A stretch of DNA of 64,000 nucleotides. Origin: Mycolicibacterium sarraceniae. Lineage in GTDB: Bacteria > Actinomycetota > Actinomycetes > Mycobacteriales > Mycobacteriaceae. Below, in pieces: positions 35,877-45,028 of this stretch. Location: contig NZ_AP022595.1 in the NCBI RefSeq assembly GCF_010731875.1, positions 2,542,001-2,606,000 of the forward strand, written 5' to 3'. The position numbers and the translations under genes were made by a program. The first letter of the stretch is position 1; the number at the start of each line of letters is the position of its first letter. The notes below the pieces were generated by a model. It did no database searches. It was given only the letters and a program-made list of their open reading frames with translations, and was not told where the DNA came from.

Positions 35877-35928
35877 GCGCCAGCCAACCCCCTGATTTGA
35901 CCCTGCGATCTGGAGAAAGTCCCTCGTC

Positions 35929-36516
35929 ATGCCGTATTCGGGCGCTGCCCTTTCCCTTGCCACATTTCCCTCCACCGCACCGGCGGTCTCCGCGCCGACC
36001 CGGTTGCGGTTGCCCGACCTGTTGCGCGCCACCGATCAGTACGCCGATGAGGTGTTGCGCGGTCAATACAACGACCTGTTACCCGTCGGTGGCCCGCCGA
36101 CCGACGAACGGTGGTTCACCCGCCTCTACGCCGACGACGATCTTGACGTCTGGCTGATCAGTTGGGTCCCCGGCCATTTCACCGAATTGCACGATCACGG
36201 CGGATCGCTCGGTGCGCTGACGGTGCTCTCCGGCGCCTTGCACGAATACCGTTGGGACGGCGAGCGATTGCACCGCCGCCGCCTCGACGCCGGCGATCAG
36301 GCGGCGTTTCCCCTGGGTTGGGTGCACGATGTGGTCCGGGCCCCGGCGGTGGCACCGGCTGTCGCGCCGCCGACCGCGGCCACGCCCGCTGCGGCTACGC
36401 TGAGTGTGCACGCCTACTCGCCGCCGCTGACCGCGATGTCGTATTACGAAGTGACCCAACGTAACACGCTGCGCCGCACGCGCACCGAACTGACTGACGA
36501 ACCCGAAGGGCAGTGA
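35929..36516 (+). CDS. Cysteine dioxygenase family cupin
   Basis: A 195-residue type I cysteine dioxygenase homologue, oxidising cysteine to cysteine sulfinate with O2. Two iron-ligand histidines are in LHDHGG (residues 88 and 90) and the third is in LGWVHDV near 131. The C-terminal part has an Ala/Pro-rich insert near residues 142-157, then SPPLTAMSYYEV. It forms an operon with the rhodanese gene, whose GTG start overlaps its stop, and is preceded by a cysteine leader peptide. Position matches Rv1065. Confidence 0.82.
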   Translation: MPYSGAALSLATFPSTAPAVSAPTRLRLPDLLRATDQYADEVLRGQYNDLLPVGGPPTDERWFTRLYADDDLDVWLISWVPGHFTELHDHGGSLGALTVLSGALHEYRWDGERLHRRRLDAGDQAAFPLGWVHDVVRAPAVAPAVAPPTAATPAAATLSVHAYSPPLTAMSYYEVTQRNTLRRTRTELTDEPEGQ

Positions 36517-36914
36517 TTCCGATGACCAGCCGAATCGATCGCATCCTGGCCGACGCCCGGGCGCGGCTGCATCGGCTGACGGCCGGAGAAGTCCCCGCTG
36601 CGCTGCGTCGTGGTGCCATTCTGGTCGACATCCGCCCGGCCGCCCAGCGCGCTGTCGAAGGGGGGACGACAGCAGCGCTGGTGATCGAACGCAATGTTCT
36701 CGAGTGGCGATGCGACCCGACCAGCGATGCGCGGCTGCCGCAGGCGAAAGACGATGACGTCGAGTGGGTGGTGCTGTGCTCGGAGGGCTACACCTCGAGC
36801 CTGGCCGCGGCTGCACTGCAGGACCTCGGACTGCACCGGGCCACCGACGTCATCGGCGGCTATCAGGCACTGACCGAGGCCGGCGTGCTTGCCGAGCTCA
36901 CTCCGGCGCCGTAA
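36513..36914 (+). CDS. Rhodanese-like sulfurtransferase (Rv1066 type)
   Basis: A 133-residue single-domain rhodanese. The conserved VDIRPAAQR region near residue 39 and active-site loop CSEGYTSS (cysteine near 90) are present. It would carry persulfide sulfur between thiols in the cytoplasm. GTG 36513 overlaps the stop of the cysteine dioxygenase gene; an ATG three codons later is an alternative. The 3' end overlaps the convergent membrane hydrolase gene by 17 bases. Cysteine oxidation and sulfur transfer are thus encoded together. Confidence 0.82.
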   Translation: MIPMTSRIDRILADARARLHRLTAGEVPAALRRGAILVDIRPAAQRAVEGGTTAALVIERNVLEWRCDPTSDARLPQAKDDDVEWVVLCSEGYTSSLAAAALQDLGLHRATDVIGGYQALTEAGVLAELTPAP

Positions 36915-38610
36915 CGATCCCGCGCAGCCGTTCGGTCTTCTCTGCCGTCCACCCCGGTGGCTGCAGGACGGCCGCCCACGCGTTGACGACGTCGCGCACA
37001 TAACGGTGCCCGTGCCCGTCGGGCACATCGACGGCCACCGCCATATCGGCTGACACCTGAAGGAATGTCACGATCGGAATCCAGTACATGTCGGGGGACA
37101 CGTCGGAGCCGCGCGGTTCGCGTAGCCAATCCGGTTCGGCGAAAAGAAGATTGGGGTTCCACCAGGAGATCGGGTCCGACGCGTGCTGCAGGTAGACGAT
37201 ACGCGGATACCCCCACGGTTTGTCCGGCCTGGCCAGGTTGTCCGGGTGTGCGGAGAACCGGATGTTCTGGCCGTCGTCGTAGATCGGGAGCCACATCGGC
37301 GAGCCCTCGTCGCGATTGACGGTGACGTCGTCCCACATCGTGTTGTTGAACGTCGGGCCGGAGAACAGCGCACCGTCGGTGCGGGCGATGATGTTGTTCG
37401 GGCTTAGGAACGGCGCCTCGCCGCCGAAGGATCCCAAGCTTTCGCCGAACACCACGATCTTGGGACGCTGCGCCTCCGGCATCTCCCGTAACCGCGCGTC
37501 GACCGCCTCGAAGAGGGCTTGGCCGGCCTGACGGGCGTTCTCCTTGTCCACCAGGAACGACAGCCAGCTCGGGAGGAACGAGTACTGCATGCTCACGATC
37601 GCGGTGTCGCCGTTGTACATGTACTCCAGCGCGGAGGCTTCGGCCTCGTTGATCCAGCCCGTTCCCGTCGTCGTCGCGACCGCGATGACCTTGCGCTTGA
37701 ACCCGCCCTCGCGTTCCAGTTCACGCGCGGCAAGCTCCGCTGTCGCCCTGATGTTCGGGGCCGAGTTCTTGCCGGCGTAGGCGCGGATCGGTTCGACCGC
37801 GGGGGCGCCGTTGAACTTCGTCAGCTGCTCGACGCTGGGACCACCAGAGACGAACACCCTGCCCTGATGGCCCAACGTGTCCCAGGACACCAACGAGCCC
37901 GGACCGCCCGAGAGCAGTGGGGTGGTGGGTGCCGGATTGTCCGGGTCCATCTCGTCGTTCGCCGAGGCGAAGGTGCTGTTCAGGAAGCTCATACCACCCC
38001 TGACCACAACGCCGTTGAGAATGGCGATCGTTAGGTTCAGTAGTATCGCGACCACGACGACAGCTGAAACACGCGGTGGGGCAAAACGATTCAGCTTCTG
38101 GACCAGGAATCTGACGAGTCGCCCGACCAGCTGGCCGATCTCGACGAAAATGAACAACACGATCACGCCGATGATCGCGGCCTGCGGGTAGTTGTACCAA
38201 GTCAGCCGTGGCACGCCCATCAGGTCGCGGACCTGGTCCTGCCAGAGGTGGAACAAGTAGATCGCGAAGACCAGTCCGATGACGCCGGCGACGACGAGAA
38301 CAGGCCAGACCCAGCGTGGGGCGTGCGGACTCGTCGGTCGAGAGAGCATGAAGTTCACCACCCAGACGGCGAAGACACCGAGGCCGTAGCCGATCGCACC
38401 GGCCGAACCGCTGACCAGACCCTGGAAGAGCGGCCCGCGCGGCAGCAGCGACGGAGTCAGTGAAAGCCACAGGAATGCCAGGGCCACGGCGGTTCCGGTG
38501 AACGTGTAGTGCCGCTGCCACCAGTCCTGCCGTGGGGTGGGTTCGGGCTCCGGCGCGGTGGCGACCGCGGAGTCGGTGGGTCCAGGCTGCTCCGGCTCGG
38601 CTGCGGTCAC
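36898..38610 (-). CDS. Membrane-anchored alpha/beta hydrolase (Rv1069c type)
   Basis: A 570-residue protein with about five transmembrane helices in the first 215 residues and a large C-terminal alpha/beta-hydrolase domain. The nucleophile elbow is GESLGS, near residue 395, followed by a conserved GALFSGPTFNNTMWDDVT segment. The family is conserved in Actinobacteria, and the position matches Rv1069c. The substrate is unknown; lipid or cell-envelope ester hydrolysis is the usual guess. It lies just downstream of echA8 on the same strand. Confidence 0.8.
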   Translation of the reverse strand: MTAAEPEQPGPTDSAVATAPEPEPTPRQDWWQRHYTFTGTAVALAFLWLSLTPSLLPRGPLFQGLVSGSAGAIGYGLGVFAVWVVNFMLSRPTSPHAPRWVWPVLVVAGVIGLVFAIYLFHLWQDQVRDLMGVPRLTWYNYPQAAIIGVIVLFIFVEIGQLVGRLVRFLVQKLNRFAPPRVSAVVVVAILLNLTIAILNGVVVRGGMSFLNSTFASANDEMDPDNPAPTTPLLSGGPGSLVSWDTLGHQGRVFVSGGPSVEQLTKFNGAPAVEPIRAYAGKNSAPNIRATAELAARELEREGGFKRKVIAVATTTGTGWINEAEASALEYMYNGDTAIVSMQYSFLPSWLSFLVDKENARQAGQALFEAVDARLREMPEAQRPKIVVFGESLGSFGGEAPFLSPNNIIARTDGALFSGPTFNNTMWDDVTVNRDEGSPMWLPIYDDGQNIRFSAHPDNLARPDKPWGYPRIVYLQHASDPISWWNPNLLFAEPDWLREPRGSDVSPDMYWIPIVTFLQVSADMAVAVDVPDGHGHRYVRDVVNAWAAVLQPPGWTAEKTERLRGIVTAPE

Positions 38611-38619
38611 GACAGCACT

Positions 38620-39393
38620 TTAGCGGTGCGTGAAGTTCGGAGTGCGCTTCGCGGTGAAGGCAGCCATCCCCTCGGTCTGATCCTCGGTGGCGAAGGCGGA
38701 GTGGAACAGCCGGCGCTCGTAAAGGAGGCCTTCGGTCAGGGTCGATTCGAACGCCCGGTTGACGGCTTCCTTAGCCATTCGCGCGGCCGAGCGCGACATC
38801 TGCGAAATCGTCGTGGCGATGGCCTTGGCCTCGGTGAGTAGATCGTCGGCGGGCACCACCCGGGACACCAAGCCGCTGCGTTCGGCCTCGGCGGCGTCGA
38901 TCGTGCGGCCGGTCAGGATCAGGTCCATCGCCTTGGCCTTACCGATGGCGCGGGTCAGCCGCTGCGAGCCGCCCATGCCGGGCAGCACGCCCAATTTGAT
39001 CTCGGGCTGACCGAACTTCGCGGTGTCGGCGGCGATCAGCACATCGCACATCATCGCCAGTTCGCAGCCGCCGCCCAATGCGTAACCGGCCACCGCCGCG
39101 ATCGTGGGGGTGCGGACGGCGGCGAGCTTGCTCCAGGCCGCGAAGAAGTCGGCGTCGAAGACCTCCGAGAACGAGAGGGTCGCCATCTCCTTGATGTCAG
39201 CACCGGCGGCGAACGCCTTGGCGCTGCCGGTGATCACGATCGCGCCGATACCTGGGTCGGCGTCGAATTCGGCCGTGGCCGTGGTGACTTCGGCCATTAC
39301 CTGGCTGTTGAGCGCGTTGAGCGCCTGCGGGCGGTTGAGCGTGATGGTGCCGACGCGCTCGTCACGGTCGACCAGGATGGTTTCATAACTCAC
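38620..39393 (-). CDS. echA8: Enoyl-CoA hydratase EchA8
   Basis: A 257-residue crotonase-fold enoyl-CoA hydratase that adds water to trans-2-enoyl-CoA in beta-oxidation. The oxyanion-hole segments [11 protein letters not shown] and [13 protein letters not shown] are present, as are the two catalytic glutamates, in ALGGGCELA near 110 and [12 protein letters not shown] near 130. Very similar to mycobacterial EchA8, with matching gene order. It follows echA9 by nine bases, so they are likely co-transcribed. Confidence 0.93.
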   Translation of the reverse strand: MSYETILVDRDERVGTITLNRPQALNALNSQVMAEVTTATAEFDADPGIGAIVITGSAKAFAAGADIKEMATLSFSEVFDADFFAAWSKLAAVRTPTIAAVAGYALGGGCELAMMCDVLIAADTAKFGQPEIKLGVLPGMGGSQRLTRAIGKAKAMDLILTGRTIDAAEAERSGLVSRVVPADDLLTEAKAIATTISQMSRSAARMAKEAVNRAFESTLTEGLLYERRLFHSAFATEDQTEGMAAFTAKRTPNFTHR

Positions 39394-39402
39394 TTGTGCT
39401 CC

Positions 39403-40440
39403 TTAAAAGGTCAGGTCCGGGTCCGCCGGCGCGAAGTACTGTTCCACATCCTGCTCGGTCACCGCAGCCAGCGAAGGTGGGTTCCACGTCGGGTTGCGAT
39501 CCTTGTCCACGAGCTGCGCGCGGATGCCTTCGACGAGGTCGTGGGAATTCAGCGAGGCCGAGGACACCCGGTACTCCTGCACCAGGACGTCTTCCAGCGT
39601 GGCAAGCCCCGCGGCGTGCCGGACTGAGGCCAGTGTCACGGACGCCGCGATAGGGGAGCGCGACGCGATGACCTCGGCGGCCTTGCGGGCTTCGTCCTCG
39701 TCGTGCTCCTGCAGGGCAGCGACGATATCGCCGATTGTCTCGCCTGCATAGCACTCGTCGATCCAGTGCTGTTGGGCCAGAAGGTGACTCGGCGGGGGAT
39801 CCACGGCGAATTGGTGGATGGCGGCGTCCACGCCGTCGGCGACGATCGCGGCGACGAGGCCTTCGAGCTGGAAATGCGGCACGTAATGGTCGGCGAACCC
39901 GAGGGCGATGGCGTCCTCCGCGCGGAACGTCACGCCCGACAACGCCGCGTGCAGTCCGAGACCGCCGGGCGCCCGGGACAACAGGTAGGTGCCGCCGACG
40001 TCGGGGATGAAGCCGATGCCGACCTCGGGCATGGCGACCTTCGAGGTGTCGGTCACCACCCGCACGCTGCCGTGCGCGGCGACTCCGACACCGCCGCCCA
40101 TGACGATGCCGTCCATGATCGCCACATACGGCTTGGGGTAGCCGGCGATCTGGGCGTTGAGCCGGTATTCGTCTGCCCAGAATTGCCGCGCCTCGGCTCC
40201 GCCGGCCTTGGCGCTGTGATAGATCGCCACCACGTCACCGCCGGCGCACAGGCCGCGCTCGCCCGCGCCGGCAAGGACCACCGCGCGCACGGTGTCGTCG
40301 CGCTCCCACTCGGTGAGTGCCTTGGCGATGATCCTGACCATGGTGTGGGTCAGGGAGTTGATGGCCTTGGGCCGGTTGAGCGTCAGGAAGCCGATGCCGC
40401 CCTCGACATAGGTCACGACTTCGTCGGTGTCAGCCGTCAC
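39403..40440 (-). CDS. echA9: 3-hydroxyisobutyryl-CoA hydrolase-type crotonase EchA9
   Basis: A 345-residue crotonase-superfamily protein of the 3-hydroxyisobutyryl-CoA hydrolase group (valine breakdown), longer than hydratases because of its C-terminal extension. The oxyanion-hole segments GLCAGGDVVAIY and MGGGVGVAAHG and the acidic motif MPEVGIGFIPDVGGTYLL fit. GTG 40440 with GGAAGG upstream is the likely start; the ATG at 40491 gives an unconserved extension. It is the first gene of the echA9-echA8 unit. Confidence 0.88.
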   Translation of the reverse strand: MTADTDEVVTYVEGGIGFLTLNRPKAINSLTHTMVRIIAKALTEWERDDTVRAVVLAGAGERGLCAGGDVVAIYHSAKAGGAEARQFWADEYRLNAQIAGYPKPYVAIMDGIVMGGGVGVAAHGSVRVVTDTSKVAMPEVGIGFIPDVGGTYLLSRAPGGLGLHAALSGVTFRAEDAIALGFADHYVPHFQLEGLVAAIVADGVDAAIHQFAVDPPPSHLLAQQHWIDECYAGETIGDIVAALQEHDEDEARKAAEVIASRSPIAASVTLASVRHAAGLATLEDVLVQEYRVSSASLNSHDLVEGIRAQLVDKDRNPTWNPPSLAAVTEQDVEQYFAPADPDLTF

Positions 40441-40653
40441 GACGGGGGTTCCTTCCGTGCTTGGAAAGGTTGGATGTCCTAGTTTTACCACTAGGCCGAT
40501 CTAGATCAGCACCCGCCGGTTGCCGTCCACAGGTAAGCTCAGGCTTCGTAGGACCGGACACGCCGGGAAGAAATTTGTGGACTTCCTGGGAACCGGTTTG
40601 AGCCACCGTTCGTTGACGGTGCGTTACTCGATTTCCAGGAGAGGATTCCGACG

Positions 40654-41505
40654 GTGCGGGAGACCAGCAACCCGGTGTTTCGTTCGCTGCCCAAGCAGCA
40701 GCAGGGCGGATACGCACAATTCGGTACCGGTGTCGCCGGTGCTCAGCAGGTCGCTTACCAGGCCGACCCCTATACGACGCAGTACCCGCCGCAGACCGGC
40801 GTCTCGCGGCCCATGACGATCGACGACGTCGTCACCAAGACCGGCATCACGCTGGCTGTGCTATCCGTCGTCGCAGTCATCTCCTACTTCCTGGTGTCGG
40901 CCAACCTGGCGCTGGCTACGCCGTTCACCCTGGTAGGTGCGCTCGGTGGCCTGGCCCTGGTGCTGGTCGCGACGTTCGGGCGTAAGCAGGACAACCCGGC
41001 GATCGTGCTCAGTTACGCGGCGCTGGAAGGCCTGTTCGTCGGTGCCGTCTCGTTCATCTTCGCCAACGTCGTCGTGTCCGGCGCCAACGCCGGTGTGATG
41101 ATCAGCCAGGCGGTGCTCGGCACCATCGGCGTCTTCTTCGGCATGCTCGTCGTCTACAAGACCGGTGCCATCCGGGTGACCCCGAAGTTCACCCGCATGA
41201 TCGTCGCGGGCATGGTCGGCGTCCTGGTGCTGATCCTCGGCAACTTCGTGCTGGCAATGTTCGGTGTTGGTGGCGGCGACGGCCTCGGCCTGCGCAGCGG
41301 CGGCCCGATCGCGATCGCGTTCTCGCTGTTCGTCATCGCGCTGGCGGCGTTCAGCTTCCTGATCGACTTCGACGCCGCGGATCAGATGATCCGCGCCGGT
41401 GCACCGGAGAAGGCGGCCTGGGGTGTGGCGCTGGGTCTAACGGTGACGCTGGTCTGGCTGTACCTGGAGATCCTGCGACTGCTGTCGTACTTCCAGAGTC
41501 GCTAG
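40654..41505 (+). CDS. Bax inhibitor-1/YccA family membrane protein
   Basis: A 283-residue membrane protein (Rv1072 position). A proline- and glutamine-rich cytoplasmic N-terminus of about 60 residues precedes seven predicted helices, including LAVLSVVAVISYFLVSANLA and VALGLTVTLVWLYLEILRLL. BI-1 family proteins affect calcium or pH leak in other organisms; the bacterial role is unclear. It starts at GTG with GGAGAGG upstream and ends just before a strong terminator. Confidence 0.85.
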   Translation: MRETSNPVFRSLPKQQQGGYAQFGTGVAGAQQVAYQADPYTTQYPPQTGVSRPMTIDDVVTKTGITLAVLSVVAVISYFLVSANLALATPFTLVGALGGLALVLVATFGRKQDNPAIVLSYAALEGLFVGAVSFIFANVVVSGANAGVMISQAVLGTIGVFFGMLVVYKTGAIRVTPKFTRMIVAGMVGVLVLILGNFVLAMFGVGGGDGLGLRSGGPIAIAFSLFVIALAAFSFLIDFDAADQMIRAGAPEKAAWGVALGLTVTLVWLYLEILRLLSYFQSR

Positions 41506-41517
41506 CCGCTCTCACGC

Positions 41518-41550
41518 ACAAAGCCCCGGCCTGTACGGCCGGGGCTTTGT
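41518..41550 (+). terminator. Rho-independent-type terminator after BI-1 gene
   Basis: A 14-base-pair perfect stem, ACAAAGCCCCGGCC and GGCCGGGGCTTTGT, with loop TGTAC, 12 bases after the stop codon. The T-run is short, as usual in mycobacteria. Confidence 0.8.
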
Positions 41551-41560
41551 CGTATGCGTG

Positions 41561-41618
41561 TTGAGTGTGCGCCCAGGTCGATTTCGCGCGGTGATCCGCG
41601 ATCTGGACGCACACTCGA
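41561..41618. repeat. Long palindromic element, copy 1
   Basis: Left arm TTGAGTGTGCGCCCAGGTCG and right arm CGATCTGGACGCACACTCGA pair at 17 of 20 positions, with a small inner TCGCG/CGCGA hairpin. It is related in sequence to the palindrome at the far side of the DUF559-like gene. Confidence 0.65.
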
Positions 41619-41710
41619 GGCGTTACACAGACGGGCATGCATCCCCAGGTTCCTGAAAGCCGGTCTGCGCGGGTCCAATCCCCGTCGGCGCCCACCACGA
41701 CGGTGGCGTC

Positions 41711-42577
41711 ATGCAACGGCCATTTGTCGGCAGTCGCGCTCTTGCCACCGGGGCAGTCGCGAACAAGTACCGGCTTCGTACTGAATTCCGCGCCGTCTTC
41801 CCCGATGTGTACGTGCGCGACGACGGTCTTGCTCTCACGCTCCGACAATTGACTGAGGCGGCGTGGCTGTGGTCGGGTGAACAAGGGATAGTCAGTGGCG
41901 TCGCCGCGTTAGCTCTTCACGGAGCCAAGTGGGTTCAGGACGGCGTGCCCGTCGATTTGATCCATCCCAATCCGCGTGCGCCACGCGGCATCATCACGCA
42001 TCGCGACACACTTTTCCCTGGGGAATTCGGGCTTAGAGCTGGTCTGCCGGCTACCACCGCCGCACGAACCGCGTTCGATCTCGGCCGCTGGCTTGGCCGC
42101 AACGACGCCGTCGCACGACTCGATGCGTTGGGCCACGCCACCGGATTCGACCGTGAACAGGTGCTGGAGATAAGTCGCCGACATCCGGGCGCACGACATA
42201 CTCGGCGGTTGAATACCGCACTGGCAGTACATGATCCAGGTGCGCAATCACCGCAGGAGACGTGGCTGCGTCTACTGGTCATCGACGCCGGCTATCCACG
42301 GCCCCGTACGCAGATACCTGTCGACTGCGGCGATGGTTATCCCCGGTACCACCTAGATCTGGGCTGGGAGGACCGGATGATCGGCATGGAGTACGACGGC
42401 GCACATCACCGCAGCGATCCTGACCAGGCTCGCCACGACATCGTGCGACACGAGACGTTGGCCGAACTTGGCTGGATAGTCATCCGCGTGGTCGCCGGTA
42501 TGCGCAGAGCCGAGATCTTGCGACGGCTCGGCCGGGTTTGGTCATCGAGCGTGCGCACAGATCGAAGGATTGCGTAA
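41711..42577 (+). CDS. DUF559/Vsr-like endonuclease-fold protein
   Basis: A 288-residue protein with two parts. The N-terminal 170 residues resemble AbiEi-like transcriptional domains (LRQLTEAAWLWSGEQGIVSG). The C-terminal 100 residues form a PD-(D/E)XK-like DUF559 domain: YHLDLGWEDRMIGMEYDGAH, then the DIVRHETLAELGWIVIRV end. Related genes are common in mycobacteria and their role is unknown; a nuclease or DNA-binding function is inferred. The position may match Rv1073. The gene is flanked by two related palindromes, and its last codons lie inside the second one. Confidence 0.6.
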   Translation: MQRPFVGSRALATGAVANKYRLRTEFRAVFPDVYVRDDGLALTLRQLTEAAWLWSGEQGIVSGVAALALHGAKWVQDGVPVDLIHPNPRAPRGIITHRDTLFPGEFGLRAGLPATTAARTAFDLGRWLGRNDAVARLDALGHATGFDREQVLEISRRHPGARHTRRLNTALAVHDPGAQSPQETWLRLLVIDAGYPRPRTQIPVDCGDGYPRYHLDLGWEDRMIGMEYDGAHHRSDPDQARHDIVRHETLAELGWIVIRVVAGMRRAEILRRLGRVWSSSVRTDRRIA

Positions 42578-42601
42578 TCCAGCGATCTGCACGCACGCTC
42601 G
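42546..42601. repeat. Long palindromic element, copy 2
   Basis: CGAGCGTGCGCACAGATCG and CGATCTGCACGCACGCTCG pair at 17 of 19 positions across 18 bases. The arms resemble those of copy 1 (GAGYGTGCGCMCAGRTCG). It overlaps the 3' end of the DUF559-like gene and lies eight bases beyond the thiolase stop, so it may also act as a terminator. Confidence 0.65.
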
Positions 42602-42609
42602 GCGACCTT

Positions 42610-43827
42610 CTAGGCGAGGCGCTCGATGACCATGGCCATGCCCTGGCCACCGCCGACGCACATCGTCTCGATGCCGAACGTCTTGTCGTGGGTCTGCAGG
42701 TTGTTGAGCAGCGTGGCCGTGATCCGCGCGCCCGTCATGCCGAACGGATGTCCCAGCGCGATCGCGCCGCCGGAGACGTTGAGCTTGTCCTCGTCCATGC
42801 CGAGGGCGCGGGCTGAACCCAGCACCTGAACGGCGAACGCCTCGTTGATCTCAAACAGGTCGATATCGGAGATCTTCTTGTTCGCCTGTGCCAGCGCCTT
42901 CTTGACGGCCTCGATCGGGCCGAGCCCCATGATCTCCGGCGACAACCCGGACACTCCGGTCGACACGATGCGCGCCAGGGGGGTCAGCCCCAGCTCCTTG
43001 GCCTTGGTGTCGGAGACGATCACCAGCGCGGCGGCACCGTCGTTCAGCGGGCAGGCATTGCCCGCGGTGATCGTGCCGTTGGGTCGGAACACCGGCTTGA
43101 GCTGGCTGATCTTCTCGTAGGTGGTTCCGGCGCGCGGGCCGTCATCCGTGCTGACGACGCTGCCGTCGGGCAGGGTCACCGGGACGATTTCGCGCGCGAA
43201 GAAGCCGCTGTTGATGGCCTCCTCGGCGCGGTTCTGCGAACGCACGCCCCAGTGATCCTGGTCCTCACGGCTGATACCGGTGTGCAGCGCGACGTTCTCG
43301 GCGGTCTGGCCCATTGCGATGTACACGTCGGGAAGCAGGCCGTCTTCGCGCGGATCGTGCCACTCCTCGCCGCCGGCAGCGCCCGCCGCCGATCGCTCCT
43401 GCGCTTCGGCGAACAACGCGTTCTTGGTGTCCGGCCAGCCGTCGGCACTGCCTTTGCCGAACTGCGAGACCGTCTCCACGCCGGCCGAGATGAAGGCGTG
43501 GCCCTCGCCGGCCTTGATCGCGTGGAACGCCATCCGGGTGCTCTGCAGCGACGACGAGCAGTAACGGTTCACCGTGGTGCCGGGTAGGAAGTCATAGCCC
43601 AGCTCGACGCCCACGACGCGGCCGATGTTGAACCCGGACTCACCGCCGGGCTGTCCGCAGCCCATGATCAGATCGTCGATCTCGCGGGGATCCAGCGAGG
43701 GCACCTTGTCCAGCGCGGCGCGCACCATCTGGGCGGCCAGATCGTCCGGGCGGATGGTGGCCAGCGACCCCTTGTACGCGCGTCCGATCGGCGAGCGGGC
43801 AGTGGAAACGATGACGGCTTCGGGCAT
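42610..43827 (-). CDS. fadA3: Acetyl-CoA acyltransferase (beta-ketothiolase) FadA3
   Basis: A 405-residue degradative thiolase that cleaves 3-ketoacyl-CoA with CoA at the end of each beta-oxidation round. Nucleophilic cysteine in NRYCSSSLQS (near 92), the histidine in GGAIALGHPFGMTGAR, and the second cysteine in MCVGGGQGMA are all present. Start at ATG 43827 with GAGGAG upstream; the frame open to 44034 overlaps the GDSL gene and is not protein-like. Position matches Rv1074c. Confidence 0.92.
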   Translation of the reverse strand: MPEAVIVSTARSPIGRAYKGSLATIRPDDLAAQMVRAALDKVPSLDPREIDDLIMGCGQPGGESGFNIGRVVGVELGYDFLPGTTVNRYCSSSLQSTRMAFHAIKAGEGHAFISAGVETVSQFGKGSADGWPDTKNALFAEAQERSAAGAAGGEEWHDPREDGLLPDVYIAMGQTAENVALHTGISREDQDHWGVRSQNRAEEAINSGFFAREIVPVTLPDGSVVSTDDGPRAGTTYEKISQLKPVFRPNGTITAGNACPLNDGAAALVIVSDTKAKELGLTPLARIVSTGVSGLSPEIMGLGPIEAVKKALAQANKKISDIDLFEINEAFAVQVLGSARALGMDEDKLNVSGGAIALGHPFGMTGARITATLLNNLQTHDKTFGIETMCVGGGQGMAMVIERLA

Positions 43828-43871
43828 GAGACGGCTCCTCGTGAGATATGCAGCAACGACTGCACACGAAC

Positions 43872-44843
43872 CTAGCTCGCAGGCACCACGATCGGTGCGG
43901 GCACCCCGGTCGTGCGGCGGCGAAGCAGCCTCACCAAGGGTCCGAGCCGGTCGGTCAACGCCCTGACCTCTGAGCGGGTCGCCCACGGCAGGTCGGGAAC
44001 CGTTTCCCCGGTCCACTCGCCAAGTGCGTGGCACAGCGCGGGCAGCAACTGGTTAGCGGCCAACGCATATCCTGCCGCCGATGGGTGGTAGCGATCTTCG
44101 GAGAACATCACCTCGGGTGCCTGGAGAAAGTTCGGCGACAACAGATCCGCCAGCGGCACCGGAACACCCCCGGCGGCGCGCACCGCGGTGGCCTGGGCGC
44201 GGGCCAGACGTAGCCCGCGGGCGCGGGCAGTCCACCGTAGCGGCTGCGGAATATCTTTGATAACACCAAAATCCGGGCACGTGCCGACGACCACCACCGC
44301 GCCGGAGGCACGCAAGCGCTGGACCGCTGCACCGAGCCGGCGCGCTGAGGCGCTGAGCCCGTTCAGGGCGGTGATGTCATTGGCACCGATCATGATCACC
44401 GCGGCATCCGGCGGTGGACCGGCCACGAACATGGCGTCGACCTGACCGGACAGACCCTTGGACGTCGCGCCCACGATCGCCTTGGTGGACAGCCGGATCA
44501 ACTTGCCGGACTCCTCGGCCAGCCCCCGCGCGACCAGCACCCCGGGCACCTCGTCGGCGGTGCGGCAGCCATATCCGGTGGCCGTCGAGTCCCCGAACAC
44601 CATCAGATGAAGGTCGAATGGCACACCCCGTTCCCACCCGCGGACCGGTCCGCCACCAGGTGCGTAGACACCGTCGGCGCGCGGCGGCACATCCCAGGCT
44701 TTGGGGATGACGCTGCGGACTTGATCCGCCTGGCCGCTGAGCAAACTGCGCGCACCCAACACGGCGGTGCCGGTAGACGCCAGAACCCCCGCCGCTGCCA
44801 GTGCCGCTGTCGACTTTCGCGTAGCGCGTATGCCCACGCCCAC
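43872..44843 (-). CDS. SGNH/GDSL-family esterase (Rv1075c type)
   Basis: A 323-residue SGNH hydrolase. An N-terminal hydrophobic segment (residues about 12-32) suggests export or membrane anchoring. Block I is MVFGDSTATGYG (serine near 86), the oxyanion asparagine is in MIGANDITAL, and the Asp/His pair is in EDRYHPSAAGYALAA. It would hydrolyse acyl esters outside the cytoplasmic membrane. It lies upstream of fadA3 on the same strand. Confidence 0.85.
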   Translation of the reverse strand: MGVGIRATRKSTAALAAAGVLASTGTAVLGARSLLSGQADQVRSVIPKAWDVPPRADGVYAPGGGPVRGWERGVPFDLHLMVFGDSTATGYGCRTADEVPGVLVARGLAEESGKLIRLSTKAIVGATSKGLSGQVDAMFVAGPPPDAAVIMIGANDITALNGLSASARRLGAAVQRLRASGAVVVVGTCPDFGVIKDIPQPLRWTARARGLRLARAQATAVRAAGGVPVPLADLLSPNFLQAPEVMFSEDRYHPSAAGYALAANQLLPALCHALGEWTGETVPDLPWATRSEVRALTDRLGPLVRLLRRRTTGVPAPIVVPAS

Positions 44844-45028
44844 CAGTTTAGGTGCTGCTCGGGCGTGAATCCCCCTCCGACGGTGGCCCCGCGATTACGG
44901 AGAGGTATCGGATCCGGTAAGAAATCAAATCGTTAGTTGTTGTAGGTAATACGCGTGGCAAGCTAAGTCACCGGGTTTCGCTCGATCGCCCGGGACACGT
45001 ATCTACATTGGCGTAGGGAGTGTTGACG

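Noticed and set aside
41660..41695. T-arm-like sequence (GCGGG, TCCAATC, CCCGT) followed by CGGCGCCCACCA, resembling a tRNA 3' end
   Set aside because: No matching 5' acceptor strand, D-arm or convincing anticodon arm lies upstream, the T-loop deviates from the consensus, and the stretch runs up to the start of the DUF559-like gene. At most a remnant.
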